57,236 nt of DNA from Rugosimonospora africana (GTDB lineage: Bacteria > Actinomycetota > Actinomycetes > Mycobacteriales > Micromonosporaceae), in contig NZ_BONZ01000102.1 in the NCBI RefSeq assembly GCF_016862975.1, positions 1 through 57,236 on the forward strand. The letters run 5' to 3'. Positions 23,711 through 33,400 of the stretch are shown here, in pieces. Position numbers and translations under genes: made by a program. Every line of letters starts with the position of its first letter. Positions within the stretch are counted from its first letter, which is position 1. The notes under the pieces were generated by a model, which saw only the letters and a program-made list of their open reading frames with translations, was not told the DNA's origin and searched no databases.

Positions 23711-24757
23711 GTGGAACATCGTCCTCTCGGCAGCGGCGGCCTGCACGTCAGCGAAGTCACCTACGGAAACTGGCTCACCCACGGCGAGCTGGTCGAGCGG
23801 GAAGCCGCCCTGGCGTGCGTGCGCGCCGCTTTGGACGCCGGCATCACGACGTTCGACACCGCCGACGTGTATGCCCAGGGTGCCGCCGAGGAGCTTCTGG
23901 GCGGGGCGCTGCGCGGGGTGCGTCGGGAGTCGGTCGAGGTCGCCACGAAGGTCTGCCTGCCGACCGGGGAAGGACCCAACGATCGCGGGCTGTCCCGCAA
24001 ACACATCATGGAGTCCTGCCACGCCTCGCTGCGCCGGCTGGGCACCGACTACGTCGACCTGTACCAGGCGCACCGGTTCGACGACCGGACGCCGCTGGAA
24101 GAGACGCTGCTCGCGTTCGACGATCTGGTACGGCAGGGAAAGGTGCTGTACCTGGGCGTGTCGGAGTGGACGGCAGGCCAGATCCGGGAAGCGCTCGACC
24201 TCGCCGACCAACTCGGGCTGCCCCGCCGCATCGTGTCCAACCAGCCGCAGTACAACATGCTGTGGCGGGTGATCGAGCCCGAGGTGCTGCCGCTGTGCCA
24301 GCGGGAGGGCATCGGTCAGCTCATCTTCCAGCCGCTGGCCCAAGGGGTGCTGACCGGCAAGTACCGCCCGGGTGAGCAGCCGCCGGACGGATCGCGCGCG
24401 GCCAGCGGAGGCCGGGCTCCAAGGTTCATCGGCCGGGTGCTCGGCGATCGGCTGCTGGACCGGGTGCAGCAACTCCGCCCGCTCGCCGACGCCGCGGGCC
24501 TGTCCATGGCCCAACTGGCGATCGCCTGGACGCTGTCGCGGGACGGCGTCAGCTCCGCGATCATCGGCGCGTCCCGGCCGGAGCAGGTCTCGGAGAACGC
24601 GACCGCGGCCGGGATCCGGCTCGACGCGAGCCTGCTGGCCCAGATCGACGACCTGCTGGGCGACCTGATCGACCGAGATCCGGCCAAGACGGCCCAGATG
24701 ATGTCGGTCAAACCGGAGTGGGCGCAGCCCGCGTGGCCGAACCCCAGTCTCCGGTAG
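23711..24757 (+). CDS. Aldo/keto reductase
   Basis: This 348-residue (beta/alpha)8 NADPH enzyme carries the full tetrad: Asp49 and Tyr54 in FDTADVYAQG, Lys80 in VATKVCLP, and His121 in YQAHRFDD. The N-terminus MEHRPLGSGGLHVSEVTYGNW and C-terminal VSSAIIGASRPEQVSEN match the AKR group that includes Kv-beta-like and L-glyceraldehyde-3-phosphate reductases. GTG 23711 gives the standard N-terminus; GTG 23693 would add six residues. The 3' end overlaps the next small membrane-protein gene by 25 bp, so the pair may be co-transcribed. Confidence 0.9.
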   Translation: MEHRPLGSGGLHVSEVTYGNWLTHGELVEREAALACVRAALDAGITTFDTADVYAQGAAEELLGGALRGVRRESVEVATKVCLPTGEGPNDRGLSRKHIMESCHASLRRLGTDYVDLYQAHRFDDRTPLEETLLAFDDLVRQGKVLYLGVSEWTAGQIREALDLADQLGLPRRIVSNQPQYNMLWRVIEPEVLPLCQREGIGQLIFQPLAQGVLTGKYRPGEQPPDGSRAASGGRAPRFIGRVLGDRLLDRVQQLRPLADAAGLSMAQLAIAWTLSRDGVSSAIIGASRPEQVSENATAAGIRLDASLLAQIDDLLGDLIDRDPAKTAQMMSVKPEWAQPAWPNPSLR

Positions 24758-25083
24758 CCGGCAACTCGTCCGGCACGCTCTACCGGCGGAGCGCGAGGGT
24801 TCTGCTCGGCTGGTACCTGCTTGCGCTCCTCGGCCTGGCAATGTGGTGGTTGGCCCTGCCGGCAGGCAGCGACACCTGTGAGGGCTGGGGTCCGTGTGTA
24901 CCGCACACCCGTGGAACGCTCAGCGACGAGCTTACGATCGTCGTGGTGTTGCTGGGACTCCACTGCCTGTTCGCGCTGCTCGCCCTTCGGTTGCTGGTGT
25001 GGCTGCGGGTCCGTCCGCCGGTGCTTACCGGAACGCTCGCCATGCTCGCCGGGGTGGGCCTCGCCTACCTGCTCGTGCTGTGA
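24733..25083 (+). CDS. Small membrane protein, unknown function
   Basis: The frame encodes about 116 residues (121 if GTG 24718 is used). Three hydrophobic stretches are clear: VLLGWYLLALLGLAMWWLAL, LTIVVVLLGLHCLFALLAL and LTGTLAMLAGVGLAYLLVL at the very end. Two cysteines in DTCEGWGPC lie in the loop after the first helix and could form an extracytoplasmic disulfide. I do not recognise the family. The third-position G+C bias supports real coding, and the overlap with the aldo/keto reductase suggests coupled translation. Confidence 0.6.
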   Translation: MAEPQSPVAGNSSGTLYRRSARVLLGWYLLALLGLAMWWLALPAGSDTCEGWGPCVPHTRGTLSDELTIVVVLLGLHCLFALLALRLLVWLRVRPPVLTGTLAMLAGVGLAYLLVL

Positions 25084-25114
25084 GAGACCGTGCCGCGCGT
25101 GACCATGCCGCGAG

Positions 25115-26242
25115 TCACCGGGTGGTCCGCGCCGGTACGAGCGAGGTCAGCGGCACGGCGGCCGGGCGCGGGCAGGTGCTCCGCACCGTGACCGCCTGAC
25201 CGGACCCGGCGGAGGCCAGCAGCGACTCCATGACGTCGAGAACGTGGAACGCGATCGCCGCACCGGCCCGGGGCTGTTCGGTGCCGGACCGCCCAGATCG
25301 AGGCGTGGCCGCCAGGTCGGCCAGCCCGTACCCGCGTCCGGCGTCGAGGTAGCCGGCACTGGTGGGTACGGGCCGCCAGTCGGTGTCGTCGAGCCCGCGC
25401 AGCCGTACCTCGCCGTCGAACTTGTTGGGGTCGGGCACCATCAGCGACGCCGTACTGCCGTGCACCTCGATGGGTGCCGCCCGGGTGGCGACCCCGTCGA
25501 AGCTCATCAGCAGTGTGGACAAGGCCCCGGACCGGTGGATCAGCACTCCGGTCACGTGGGTGTCGATCAGCACCGGCACCGCCTGGCCCGTGCGGGGGCC
25601 GGATCCGATGACGCGCTCCGCCCGGGCGCGGCTCGCCGCGCCGACCACCGTCGTGACCGGGCCGAGCAGGGTCACCAGGGCGGTGAGGTAATAGGGCCCC
25701 ATGTCCAGCAGTGGGCCGCCTCCGGCGAGGTAGTAGAAGTCCGGGTTCGGGTGCCAGCGTTCGTGGCCGGGCGTCACCATGGTGGCGGTCGCCGCCGCCG
25801 GGGTACCGATGACGCCGTCGTCGATCGCCCGCCGGGCCGTCTGGATGCCGGTACCCAGGACGGTGTCTGGAGCGCACCCGACGCGGACCCCGGCGGCCTC
25901 GGCGGCGGCGAGCACCGGACGGGCCTGCTCGGTGTCGGCGGCCAGCGGCTTCTCGCCGTAGACGTCCTTTCCACCGGCGATGGCGGCGAGCGCCACGGCG
26001 GCGTGCGCGGCCGGCACGGTCAGGTTCAGCACGATGTCGACCCGCGGGTCGGCGACCAGTTCGTCGACGGTCAGTGCGCGCACCTGCGGGCGGGTGGCGG
26101 CGATCGCCTGGGCCCGCGCGGCGTCGAGGTCGGCGACCGCGGTCAGCCGCAGCGACGGCAAGCGGTCGATGGTGCGCAGGTACTGGCCGGAGATGGTGCC
26201 GCAGCCGACGATGCCGACGTTCGTCGGCTGGCCAACGGACAT
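25115..26242 (-). CDS. Gfo/Idh/MocA-family oxidoreductase
   Basis: The 375-residue protein has the N-terminal Rossmann motif GIVGCGTISGQYL at 10-22, a second-strand acid in VADLDAARA, and EKPLA with Lys98, the conserved lysine of the Gfo/Idh family. GGGPLLDMGPYYL in the C-terminal domain is the usual catalytic-region signature. Members oxidise or reduce sugars, inositols or their derivatives with NAD(P). AGGGGG precedes ATG 26242. It converges on the small membrane-protein gene. Whether it works with the catabolic cluster at 5.6-19 kb cannot be told. Confidence 0.92.
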   Translation of the reverse strand: MSVGQPTNVGIVGCGTISGQYLRTIDRLPSLRLTAVADLDAARAQAIAATRPQVRALTVDELVADPRVDIVLNLTVPAAHAAVALAAIAGGKDVYGEKPLAADTEQARPVLAAAEAAGVRVGCAPDTVLGTGIQTARRAIDDGVIGTPAAATATMVTPGHERWHPNPDFYYLAGGGPLLDMGPYYLTALVTLLGPVTTVVGAASRARAERVIGSGPRTGQAVPVLIDTHVTGVLIHRSGALSTLLMSFDGVATRAAPIEVHGSTASLMVPDPNKFDGEVRLRGLDDTDWRPVPTSAGYLDAGRGYGLADLAATPRSGRSGTEQPRAGAAIAFHVLDVMESLLASAGSGQAVTVRSTCPRPAAVPLTSLVPARTTR

Positions 26243-26305
26243 GAGCTGCCCCCTTCGGAGTCGATTCTCTTTGTGACCGCCCGCTCCACCGTATGCACTA
26301 TCCGC

Positions 26306-26385
26306 CGTGTTCGCGATGCGCCGTGTTCGTGATGCGCTGTATTCGTGATGCGCTGTCTTCGTGATACGCCGTGTTCGCGATGCGG
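26306..26385. repeat. Tandem repeat, 5 x 16 bp, intergenic
   Basis: Five units of the pattern YGTNTTCGYGATRCGS fill the gap between the Gfo/Idh start and the antiporter stop. The 16-bp period would break a reading frame. Confidence 0.9.
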
Positions 26386-26406
26386 TGCCGCGGACACCGG
26401 GCGGGC

Positions 26407-27705
26407 TCAGCCGCGACTGGCGGGCGCGGCAGACTCCTGGTCCATCGAGGCGAACTCGCCGTCCGGTCGCGCGTACGGCAGGCGCGGAACGAGCGGCCCT
26501 GCCATCGCGGTGGTGACCAGCGCCATGAGAACCATCATGGTGAACATGCGGTTGTCGAGCACGCCCATGCTGACCCCGGCGTTCAGGATGATCAGCTCGG
26601 TCAGCCCGCGGGTGTTTATCAGCAGGCCGATGATGCGTGACTCTTTCCACGAGACGCCGGACACCCGCGCGGCGCCGGTGGCTCCCACCAGCTTGCCCAG
26701 GCACGCCACCGCGATGATGCCGACCAACTCCAGCGCCCCGCTGCCGTTGATTCTGGTGATGTCGACCGAGAGTCCGGTGACGATGAAGAAAATCGGCATC
26801 AGCAGGAAGGTGACGTGTTCGATCGGAATCTTGATCTGGGACTCCAGGAATTTGCTGGACCCGCGCGGCATGATCAGGCCGAAGGTGAACGCGCCGAAGA
26901 TGGCGTCCAGACCGATCTGGTTGGTCAGATACCCGGCGACGAGTGCGCCGCCGACGACCACGGCCAGCAGTTGCGGGGACACGGTGTCGTTGCGGGTCAG
27001 GCGCTTGACCAGGAGCCGGAGAAGCGGCCGCACCAGGCCCCAGAGCACGGCGGCGTAGAGGACCGAGTAGCCGATGACGCGCCACAGCTGGGTGGGGCTG
27101 GAGGAGGCCGCGATGGCCGAGACGAGCGCGAGCATGCACCAGGCCAGGACGTCGCCGACCGCGGCGCTGGACAGCGAGAGTATGCCCACCCGAGTCAGCT
27201 GCAGGCGGTGCTCCAGGATGATGCGAGCCAGCACCGGGAAAGCCGTGATTGCCATGGCGGTGCCCACGAACAGGCAGAACGCCAGCTTGCCGACGTGGTG
27301 GGCGCCGACGGCGTTGTGATTGTGGTACAGCCAGGTGGCCAGCAGGATGCCGGTACCGAACGGCAGCGCGATCGACGACAGCGAGATGCCCAGAACGCGG
27401 CCGCGGTTCGTGCGCACCTGCGCGAGGTCCAGCTCCCAGCCGACCAGGAACATGAACAGCAGGATGCCCACCTGCGCGATCGCCGACAGGTTGGGCCGCA
27501 CCGCCATCGGGAACACGCGGGTGACCAGGTGACCGGGCAGCAGGCCGAGCAGGCTGGGACCGAGGAGGATTCCGGCGACGATCTCGGCGATCACCTTGGG
27601 CTGGCGCAACCGCCGGAACGGCGGGGTCAGGATGGCGCCGACGATGAGCACGGCCGCCACATCGGCGGTTGTCTCAGCGAGTAACAGGGCAGAGTTCTGT
27701 GCCAT
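26407..27705 (-). CDS. Cation:proton antiporter, CPA2 family
   Basis: This 432-residue membrane protein has about 12-13 helices. VIAEIVAGILLGPSLLG near the N-terminus, GILLFMFLVGWELDL, and AMAITAFPVLARIILE are characteristic of CPA2 (KefB/NapA-like) Na+ or K+/H+ antiporters. SSAAVGDVLAWCMLAL carries the functionally important Asp of the sixth-helix region. No C-terminal TrkA-N (RCK) domain is present, so it is a transport-only version; the tail ends in a short hydrophilic segment. GGGGAGG precedes ATG 27705 closely. Likely role: pH or monovalent cation homeostasis. Confidence 0.92.
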   Translation of the reverse strand: MAQNSALLLAETTADVAAVLIVGAILTPPFRRLRQPKVIAEIVAGILLGPSLLGLLPGHLVTRVFPMAVRPNLSAIAQVGILLFMFLVGWELDLAQVRTNRGRVLGISLSSIALPFGTGILLATWLYHNHNAVGAHHVGKLAFCLFVGTAMAITAFPVLARIILEHRLQLTRVGILSLSSAAVGDVLAWCMLALVSAIAASSSPTQLWRVIGYSVLYAAVLWGLVRPLLRLLVKRLTRNDTVSPQLLAVVVGGALVAGYLTNQIGLDAIFGAFTFGLIMPRGSSKFLESQIKIPIEHVTFLLMPIFFIVTGLSVDITRINGSGALELVGIIAVACLGKLVGATGAARVSGVSWKESRIIGLLINTRGLTELIILNAGVSMGVLDNRMFTMMVLMALVTTAMAGPLVPRLPYARPDGEFASMDQESAAPASRG

Positions 27706-27956
27706 GGCCTCCCCTTGACCAGTGCGTTGCGGCGTGGCGGGGGGCGGCGAAGCCCGCCGCGCATGCGCGCGGTCCGCCATCGAATCGATGGCGGACGCTT
27801 GATGTGAACTCTACCGGGAGACCAACGGCTCGGTAAGACGCCGAGTGGGGGCGGCGCCGATTCTCGTGCTGTAGCGCGTGTGAGAAGTACGCACTTGCGA
27901 AGTACCGCGCTCGAGAAGTAGCGTGCGTGAGGTTGACCCGCGCCTGGGTACTACGT

Positions 27957-28036
27957 GTGTGAGTACTACCGTGTATGAGTACTACCGCGTGTGGCAGGGC
28001 TCGCGTGTGACAGGGTTCGTGTAACAGGGCGAGCGG
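27957..28036. repeat. Tandem repeat, about 5 x 16 bp, in the 350-bp gap upstream of the antiporter
   Basis: Units GTGTGAGTACTACCGT and GTATGAGTACTACCGC pass into GTGTGGCAGGGCTCGC and GTGTGACAGGGTTCGT with the phase kept. The gap 27706-28055 otherwise holds only short GAAGTAC-containing copies at 27880-27925, and no gene. Confidence 0.85.
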
Positions 28037-28055
28037 CCCCTCACCCCACGGCCCT

Positions 28056-28253
28056 TCACTCCACTATGGACAGTGCCTGGTTCGGGCAGAGGTGGACCGC
28101 CTCCCGTACCCGGGCCGAGGTCTGCGGATCCTGCGGCTCGTCACGCAGGATCACCACGGTGCCGTCCTCGTCATTCTGGTCGAACGTCGTCGGGTCGGTC
28201 AGCACACACTGGCCGGCACCGACGCATCGCTGGGTATCGGCGACGACGCGCAT
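28056..28253 (-). CDS. Small ferredoxin, [3Fe-4S] type
   Basis: This 65-residue protein, MRVVADTQRCVGAGQCVL..., has three cluster cysteines: Cys10 and Cys16 in CVGAGQC and a late one in HLCPNQAL. The Cys expected between them in a [4Fe-4S] protein is missing, as in the [3Fe-4S] ferredoxins that feed electrons to actinomycete cytochromes P450. It lies 14 bp downstream of the P450 gene on the same strand and is almost certainly co-transcribed as its redox partner. No ferredoxin reductase gene is nearby. Confidence 0.93.
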   Translation of the reverse strand: MRVVADTQRCVGAGQCVLTDPTTFDQNDEDGTVVILRDEPQDPQTSARVREAVHLCPNQALSIVE

Positions 28254-28267
28254 GCTGGCAGTCTCCT

Positions 28268-29473
28268 CTACTCGGCCGGGGCGTCCCAGGTGACGGGAAG
28301 ATCGTACAGTCCGTAGACGACGGCGTCGTCCTTGAATGGCAACGCGTCGACGGACCCGGCGAGCCGCAGCCCCGGAATCCGGCGGAACAGGGTGTCGAAC
28401 ACGATCTGCAACTCCATGCGTGCCAGATTCTGGCCGAGGCACTGGTGCGCGCCGAAGCCGAACGCGACGTGGTGCCGAGCCCCGCGCGAGAGGTCCAGGT
28501 CGTCGCCGTTGACGAAGGCCGCCGGGTCCCGGTTTGCCGCGGTGCCCAGCGCGATGACGCCCTCGCCCGCCCGGATGAGCACCCCGCCGATCTCGATGTT
28601 CTCCTTCGCGACCCGCGAGGTGGCGAACTCGGCGATGGTGAAATACCGCAGCAACTCCTCGACCGCGAGCGGGGTGATCGACTGGTCGGCGACCATCGCG
28701 GCGAGTTGCGCCGGGTGGTCGAGAAGCGTCATGACGCCGAGCGAGATCATGTTCGCGGTGGTCTCGTGCCCGGCCACCAGTAGCAGGAATCCCAGGTTCA
28801 CCACGTCGTCGGCGGTGCGGTCGCCCCGCTCGGTGGCCTGGGCGATCTGCCGGCTGATCAGGTCGTCACCGGGAGCCTCCTGCCTCCGCGCGACCAGGTC
28901 CTGAAGGTACGAGCGAAGTTCGACGATCGCGGTGGTCCGCTGCTCGGTCGACGCGGTGCGGCTCAGCAGCTGACCCGAGTAGCGCTGGAAGAACTCGTGG
29001 TCGGCGTAGGGCACGCCGAGCAACTCGCAGATCACCAGCGACGGGATCGGCAGCGACAGTGCCTGAACCAGGTCGGCCGGGCGTGGTCCGGCGAGCATGG
29101 CGTCGATGTGCTCGTCGACGATCTGCTGGATGCGTGGGCGCAGAGCGGCCATCCGCCTGACGGTGAACTCGCCCACGACCGCGCGGCGGGCCGGCCCGTG
29201 CTCGGGCGGGTCCATCCCGATGAGCGAGCGACCGAACTTGCCGGTCGGCCGCTGTCCGGAGAAGAACTGCGGAAAGCCCGGGTGCTGGCGGTCGGAGCTG
29301 AAGCGGGGATCGGTGAGCATCGTGCGGATGTCTTCGAGCCGGCTCAACGCCCACACGCTCGATCCGCTGGGCAGCGTGACCCTGGCGACCGGTTCGGATT
29401 CCCTGAGCCGGACGTGCTCGGCGGGCGGCTGATAGGGGCAGGTCCGAACGACCGGAAGCATCGAACTCGTCAT
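28268..29473 (-). CDS. Cytochrome P450
   Basis: This 401-residue soluble P450 has the I-helix AGHETT at 234-239 (oxygen activation), the K-helix EELLR at 272-276, and the heme-binding loop FGFGAHQCLG at 338-347 with ligand Cys345. Size and motifs fit bacterial CYP105/107-like enzymes, which hydroxylate natural products or xenobiotics. ATG 29473 gives the family-typical N-terminus with PYQPPAEHVRLRES. It is followed by its ferredoxin and is divergent from a TetR gene 134 bp away, so TetR control is plausible, although I found no convincing palindrome between them. Confidence 0.95.
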   Translation of the reverse strand: MTSSMLPVVRTCPYQPPAEHVRLRESEPVARVTLPSGSSVWALSRLEDIRTMLTDPRFSSDRQHPGFPQFFSGQRPTGKFGRSLIGMDPPEHGPARRAVVGEFTVRRMAALRPRIQQIVDEHIDAMLAGPRPADLVQALSLPIPSLVICELLGVPYADHEFFQRYSGQLLSRTASTEQRTTAIVELRSYLQDLVARRQEAPGDDLISRQIAQATERGDRTADDVVNLGFLLLVAGHETTANMISLGVMTLLDHPAQLAAMVADQSITPLAVEELLRYFTIAEFATSRVAKENIEIGGVLIRAGEGVIALGTAANRDPAAFVNGDDLDLSRGARHHVAFGFGAHQCLGQNLARMELQIVFDTLFRRIPGLRLAGSVDALPFKDDAVVYGLYDLPVTWDAPAE

Positions 29474-29606
29474 GAATCCACTCCACTCTCTCAGGTGGAC
29501 GGAATCTCCGCGAATTTCCCGACCGGGGCCTTTTCGGCTCGGCTTCCCGACCGTAGCGCAAGCGGAAGGGACCCGTCCACATATCCGGCGGTGGCAGAAT
29601 CTGCCC

Positions 29607-30305
29607 ATGACGGCGCAGCCACCCGCACGGTTACGGGCTGACGCGCGCCGCAACCGCGATCAGATCCTGGCCGCGGCCAAGGCGGTGTTCGCGGAGCAGG
29701 GACCCGACGTGGCGATGGAGGAGATCGCCCGGCGTTCCGGCGTCGGCGTCGGCACCCTGTACCGGCGCTTTCCCGATCGGGACGCGCTGATCCGCGCGGT
29801 GGCCCGGGAGAATTTCGGCACGGTACTCGACGAAGCCCGGGCGGCGACTGCCGAGGAACCCACCGCCTGGGGGGCTCTCGTCCGGCTCATGGGGCGCTCC
29901 CGTGAACTGCGGCTCAGTGTCCGCCTGGCGGTGCTCTCCCCGTCGACGTGGGCGGCGATCCGCGACGACCCGGAGACTGGCCGGCTTCGCGACGGCATCA
30001 TGGCCGTACTGGACGACCTGGTCCGTGGCGCGCAGGCCGAAGGCGCGCTGCGCCCCGACGTCGGTACCGGTGATGTGGCCGCGCTGCTGTCGCTGCTGTT
30101 GCGGCGGGTACCCGCGGACAGCGACGAGATGGCCGACCTGATCCTGGAACGCGCGCTCGTACTCATCCTCGACGGCCTCCGCGCAGTGCCAAGTACGACG
30201 CTGCCCGGTACCACGCTGCCCGGCGCGGCCCTGCCCGGTACCACGCTGCCTGGTACCACTCTGCCCGGCCGTCCGGTGACCGCCCGGGACATCGGCCTGG
30301 GCTGA
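29607..30305 (+). CDS. TetR-family regulator
   Basis: The 232-residue protein has the N-terminal helix-turn-helix at about 36-57 (AMEEIARRSGVGVGTLYRRFPDR), typical of TetR, followed by a ligand-binding domain resembling TetR_C SbtR-like members (SVRLAVLSPSTWAAIRDDPE). The C-terminal 25 residues are five TTLPG-type pentapeptides from 15-bp DNA repeats. Codon 9 is TTA (Leu), a rare codon in such genomes. Divergence from the P450-ferredoxin pair makes it a likely local repressor. Confidence 0.92.
   Translation: MTAQPPARLRADARRNRDQILAAAKAVFAEQGPDVAMEEIARRSGVGVGTLYRRFPDRDALIRAVARENFGTVLDEARAATAEEPTAWGALVRLMGRSRELRLSVRLAVLSPSTWAAIRDDPETGRLRDGIMAVLDDLVRGAQAEGALRPDVGTGDVAALLSLLLRRVPADSDEMADLILERALVLILDGLRAVPSTTLPGTTLPGAALPGTTLPGTTLPGRPVTARDIGLG
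30195..30269. repeat. Tandem repeat, 5 x 15 bp, C-terminus of TetR gene
   Basis: Units of ACCACGCTGCCCGGT type encode TTLPG, TTLPG, AALPG, TTLPG, TTLPG just before the end of the gene. Confidence 0.9.
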
Positions 30306-30326
30306 CGCGTCGATCGGTGGGGCCGG

Positions 30327-30362
30327 CCGGTCGGGCGGGACCTCTCGGCCCCGCCCGACCGG
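30327..30362. terminator. Bidirectional hairpin between TetR and subtilase genes
   Basis: CCGGTCGGGCGGG (30327-30339) and CCCGCCCGACCGG (30350-30362) form a perfect 13-bp stem with a 10-nt loop, placed between two convergent genes. Confidence 0.8.
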
Positions 30363-30401
30363 TCACGATGTGCCGTTACCGGGCCGGTTACTGAGGGCCC
30401 G

Positions 30402-33400
30402 TCACTGCCAGGAGGACTGGGTGGTATACACCAGCGGTCCGGGGATGGTCTGGCCGTTGCTGAACAGCTCGGTGTACGCCCAGAACTCGTCATTCGGCAC
30501 CGGTTGGTCCGGCAGCGGTGAGTCCGGCTTGAGCGTGAACCTGGGGGTGGTACCCCGCTGCACCGGACTCGGCAGGCTCAGCGTGGCCGGCGCGTAATTC
30601 CCGTGGTTGCCGACGATGGCGTGGCCGAGACGGTAGTCGACGACCGGGCCACCGGACTTCTGCGCGAACACGTACGCCGTGTACTGGCCGGGTTCGGGCA
30701 TGAACAGCAACACCTGTTCCGCGCTGCTCCAGCTGGCGATGCTCCTGGACACCAGCGTGTCGCCCCGGTAGATGTACAGGTCGAGGTTGGTGTTCGGGTC
30801 GTCCGTCGCGGTCTCCACGACGAATCCGGCCGTGTCATCCGGCACCGTGAAGTTCTGCGCCGTCACCCCGGACGCGTGCGGGTCGAAGACGCCGTCGTTG
30901 ACCCCGGCCGGCATCGAGGACGACTGCCACACCATGGGGGTGTACCCGGTCGACCGCCCGGTCAGCGGTCCGGTGAAGCCCGGCTGCAGCATGCCGAACG
31001 CGCCGTCCTGCCGCCGGCCGAACTGGATGCCGTCGTCACCGTACGGCTCCGGAGTGACGCCCCACGGCCGCGCGGCGACCGGGATCCGTACGCTGTGTGC
31101 CGTGCTGCGCCAGGTGATCGACCCGGTCACGTACCGGTCCCAGGGCGCGCTGCCCCGACTCAGGGTGATGGTGACCGTCGCGGTCCTGCCCGGGAACACC
31201 GTCACCGAACTCGGATTCACCGTCACCTGCATGCCGGGCAGGCCGGTGACGGAGGCTCGGTAGGTCTCCCGTGCGGTGCCGACGTTGGTCAGCTTGCGGG
31301 TCAGCGTCACCGGCTGGGTCCCGTCGTACTCGTGCAGCGAGATCGACGGGAGGTTGAGTTCCGCGCCGTCCGGCTTCGCCTGCTGGCTGAACGCGACGAA
31401 GTCGGCAGGGTCCGGCTCGAACACCAGTCCCGGGTCGCCGGCCCGGGCCAGGTCGACCAGGCCGCTGCCCTGATACAGGGGATCGCTGGTGCCCTCGGTG
31501 TCGGTAGCCGTCGTGCTCAGTGCCGACGAGATGGTGCCGGGCGACCAACTCGGGTGCTCGGCGGCGAGGATCGTCGCCGCACCGGCCACGTACGGCGTGG
31601 CCATCGACGTACCTGAGTATGCGTCGAACTGCCGCCCGAAGTTGCCCGGCGGCGACACCGACGCGACGATGTCGGATCCCGGCGCGACCAGGTCCGGCTT
31701 GAGGACGCCCGGCGCCGTGTAGTCCGGCCCCTTTGACGAGAAGTCGGCGACGCTGGGCAGGCCCGGCACGCTGGACCCGTCCCCGCCGGGGGACAGCAGC
31801 GCCGTGCCATCGGTCGGGTGGTTCGTCAGGTACGTGAACAGCTGGCCGGCCTGCTGGGCGGTGTTCAGGTACAGCACCGGGAAGCCGTAGATGGAGTTGA
31901 CCCGGAAGTTGCCGATGGGCGGGTCGAACAGCAGCATCGCGGTCGCGCCCTTGGCTTTCAGCTCGGCGACCTCGTCGAACGGAGAGTACAGGGCACAGGC
32001 CACCACCTTGCCCCTGACCTTCGCCGCATCGAGGGTGCCCGGCAAGCAGTACTCCGCGCTGCCCGCAACCGGGCCGGCCTGCGCGCCGAAGACCAGCGGG
32101 CTGGCGGTGTCGCCGCCGGGCAGCACGTCGAGTGTGCCGCCGACCAGCTTCGTGCCGTCGCCGAGCCGGACCGTGCCCTCGTCGAGCTTGGTAACCGCCG
32201 CACCGACCGTGGTCAGCCATGGTGCCGCGTTGCTGATGGTCCCGGTGAGGCCGTCGTTTCCGGCGGCCGCCGAGACGAAGATGCCGGCCAGCACGGCGTT
32301 GAGGAACGCGGTACCCACCGGGGTGTTCGGCGTCCAGTCGCCCAGCTGGACCGCGACCGAGAAGTTCAGCACCTGTACACCGTCGGCGATGGCCGCGTCG
32401 ATGCCGGCGATGATGTCGGCGTCGTACCCGGCGCCGCCCCACAGCACCTTGTAGACGGCGATCTGCGCGTCGGGTGCCACTCCGGCGATCGAGCCGAAGT
32501 CCCGGCCGTCGATGGTGACATGCTGGACCGGAAGCCCGGCCGCGGTCGACGCGGTGTGCGTGCCGTGCCCGACCAGGTCGACGGGGGAGAGGACCTCACC
32601 GGCCGGCAACGTGCCTCCGGAGCCGGCGAGGTAGGCGTCGGCGAAGTACCGGGCGCCGACAATCTTGCCGTTGCAGTCCGCGGCGACCCACATCGGGCCG
32701 GTCTGGCAGGCGCCGTGCCAGTTCGCTGGTGCCGGCATCTGTTTGGCGAATGACGGGCTGTCGGGCCAGATCCCGGTGTCCAGTACCCCGATCACCATGC
32801 CGGTGCCGGTGGCGCCGCCCGGCTTCGGTGCACCGGCCTTCGGTGCGGCCGGCTTCGGTGTGCCGAACCTCGGTGAGCCCAGCTTCCTGGGATCCGGCAG
32901 TATCGTGCCGGAGCCGCCGTTCGACTGGGTCGGGGCGGTCGAGGCAGGGGGAGTCGGGGGCGGGGGACTCGGGACCGGTGTAGTCAATGCCAGTGAAGTC
33001 GGGGCCGATGAAAGCCCGGTGGTCTCCGGCGCCGGAGTGCCGGCGGCCGAGGCGACCTTCTGGGACGCGGTCACGGCACGTACCCGCTTGTCTGCCCTCA
33101 GCGTGGCGACCTGCCGCGCGGTCAGCTTCGCCGAGAAACCGTTGAAGGCCGTGGTGTAGACCTCTGCGGTGGTGACCCCGGCCGCCGCGACCACCGCCGC
33201 CCGCGTGGCGTCGAGGTGCCGGCGGTACGCCTGAGCGGCCGTCGATTCCGGTTCCAATCGCTGGCCCTGTTGTGGACGTGTCCCGGCCAGCCCCGGCACA
33301 CCGCCGGAGTACGTCGTCACCGGAGCCTCGGCGAGCTGGACGATGTACAGGCCGTTGCCGTTGGGGTTCACGCCGGACCGGCCGCCGGACGGGTTATTGG

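Noticed and set aside
26306-26385. CRISPR array
   Set aside because: Units are directly adjacent with no unique spacers, and no cas genes exist in the window. The same holds for all other arrays.
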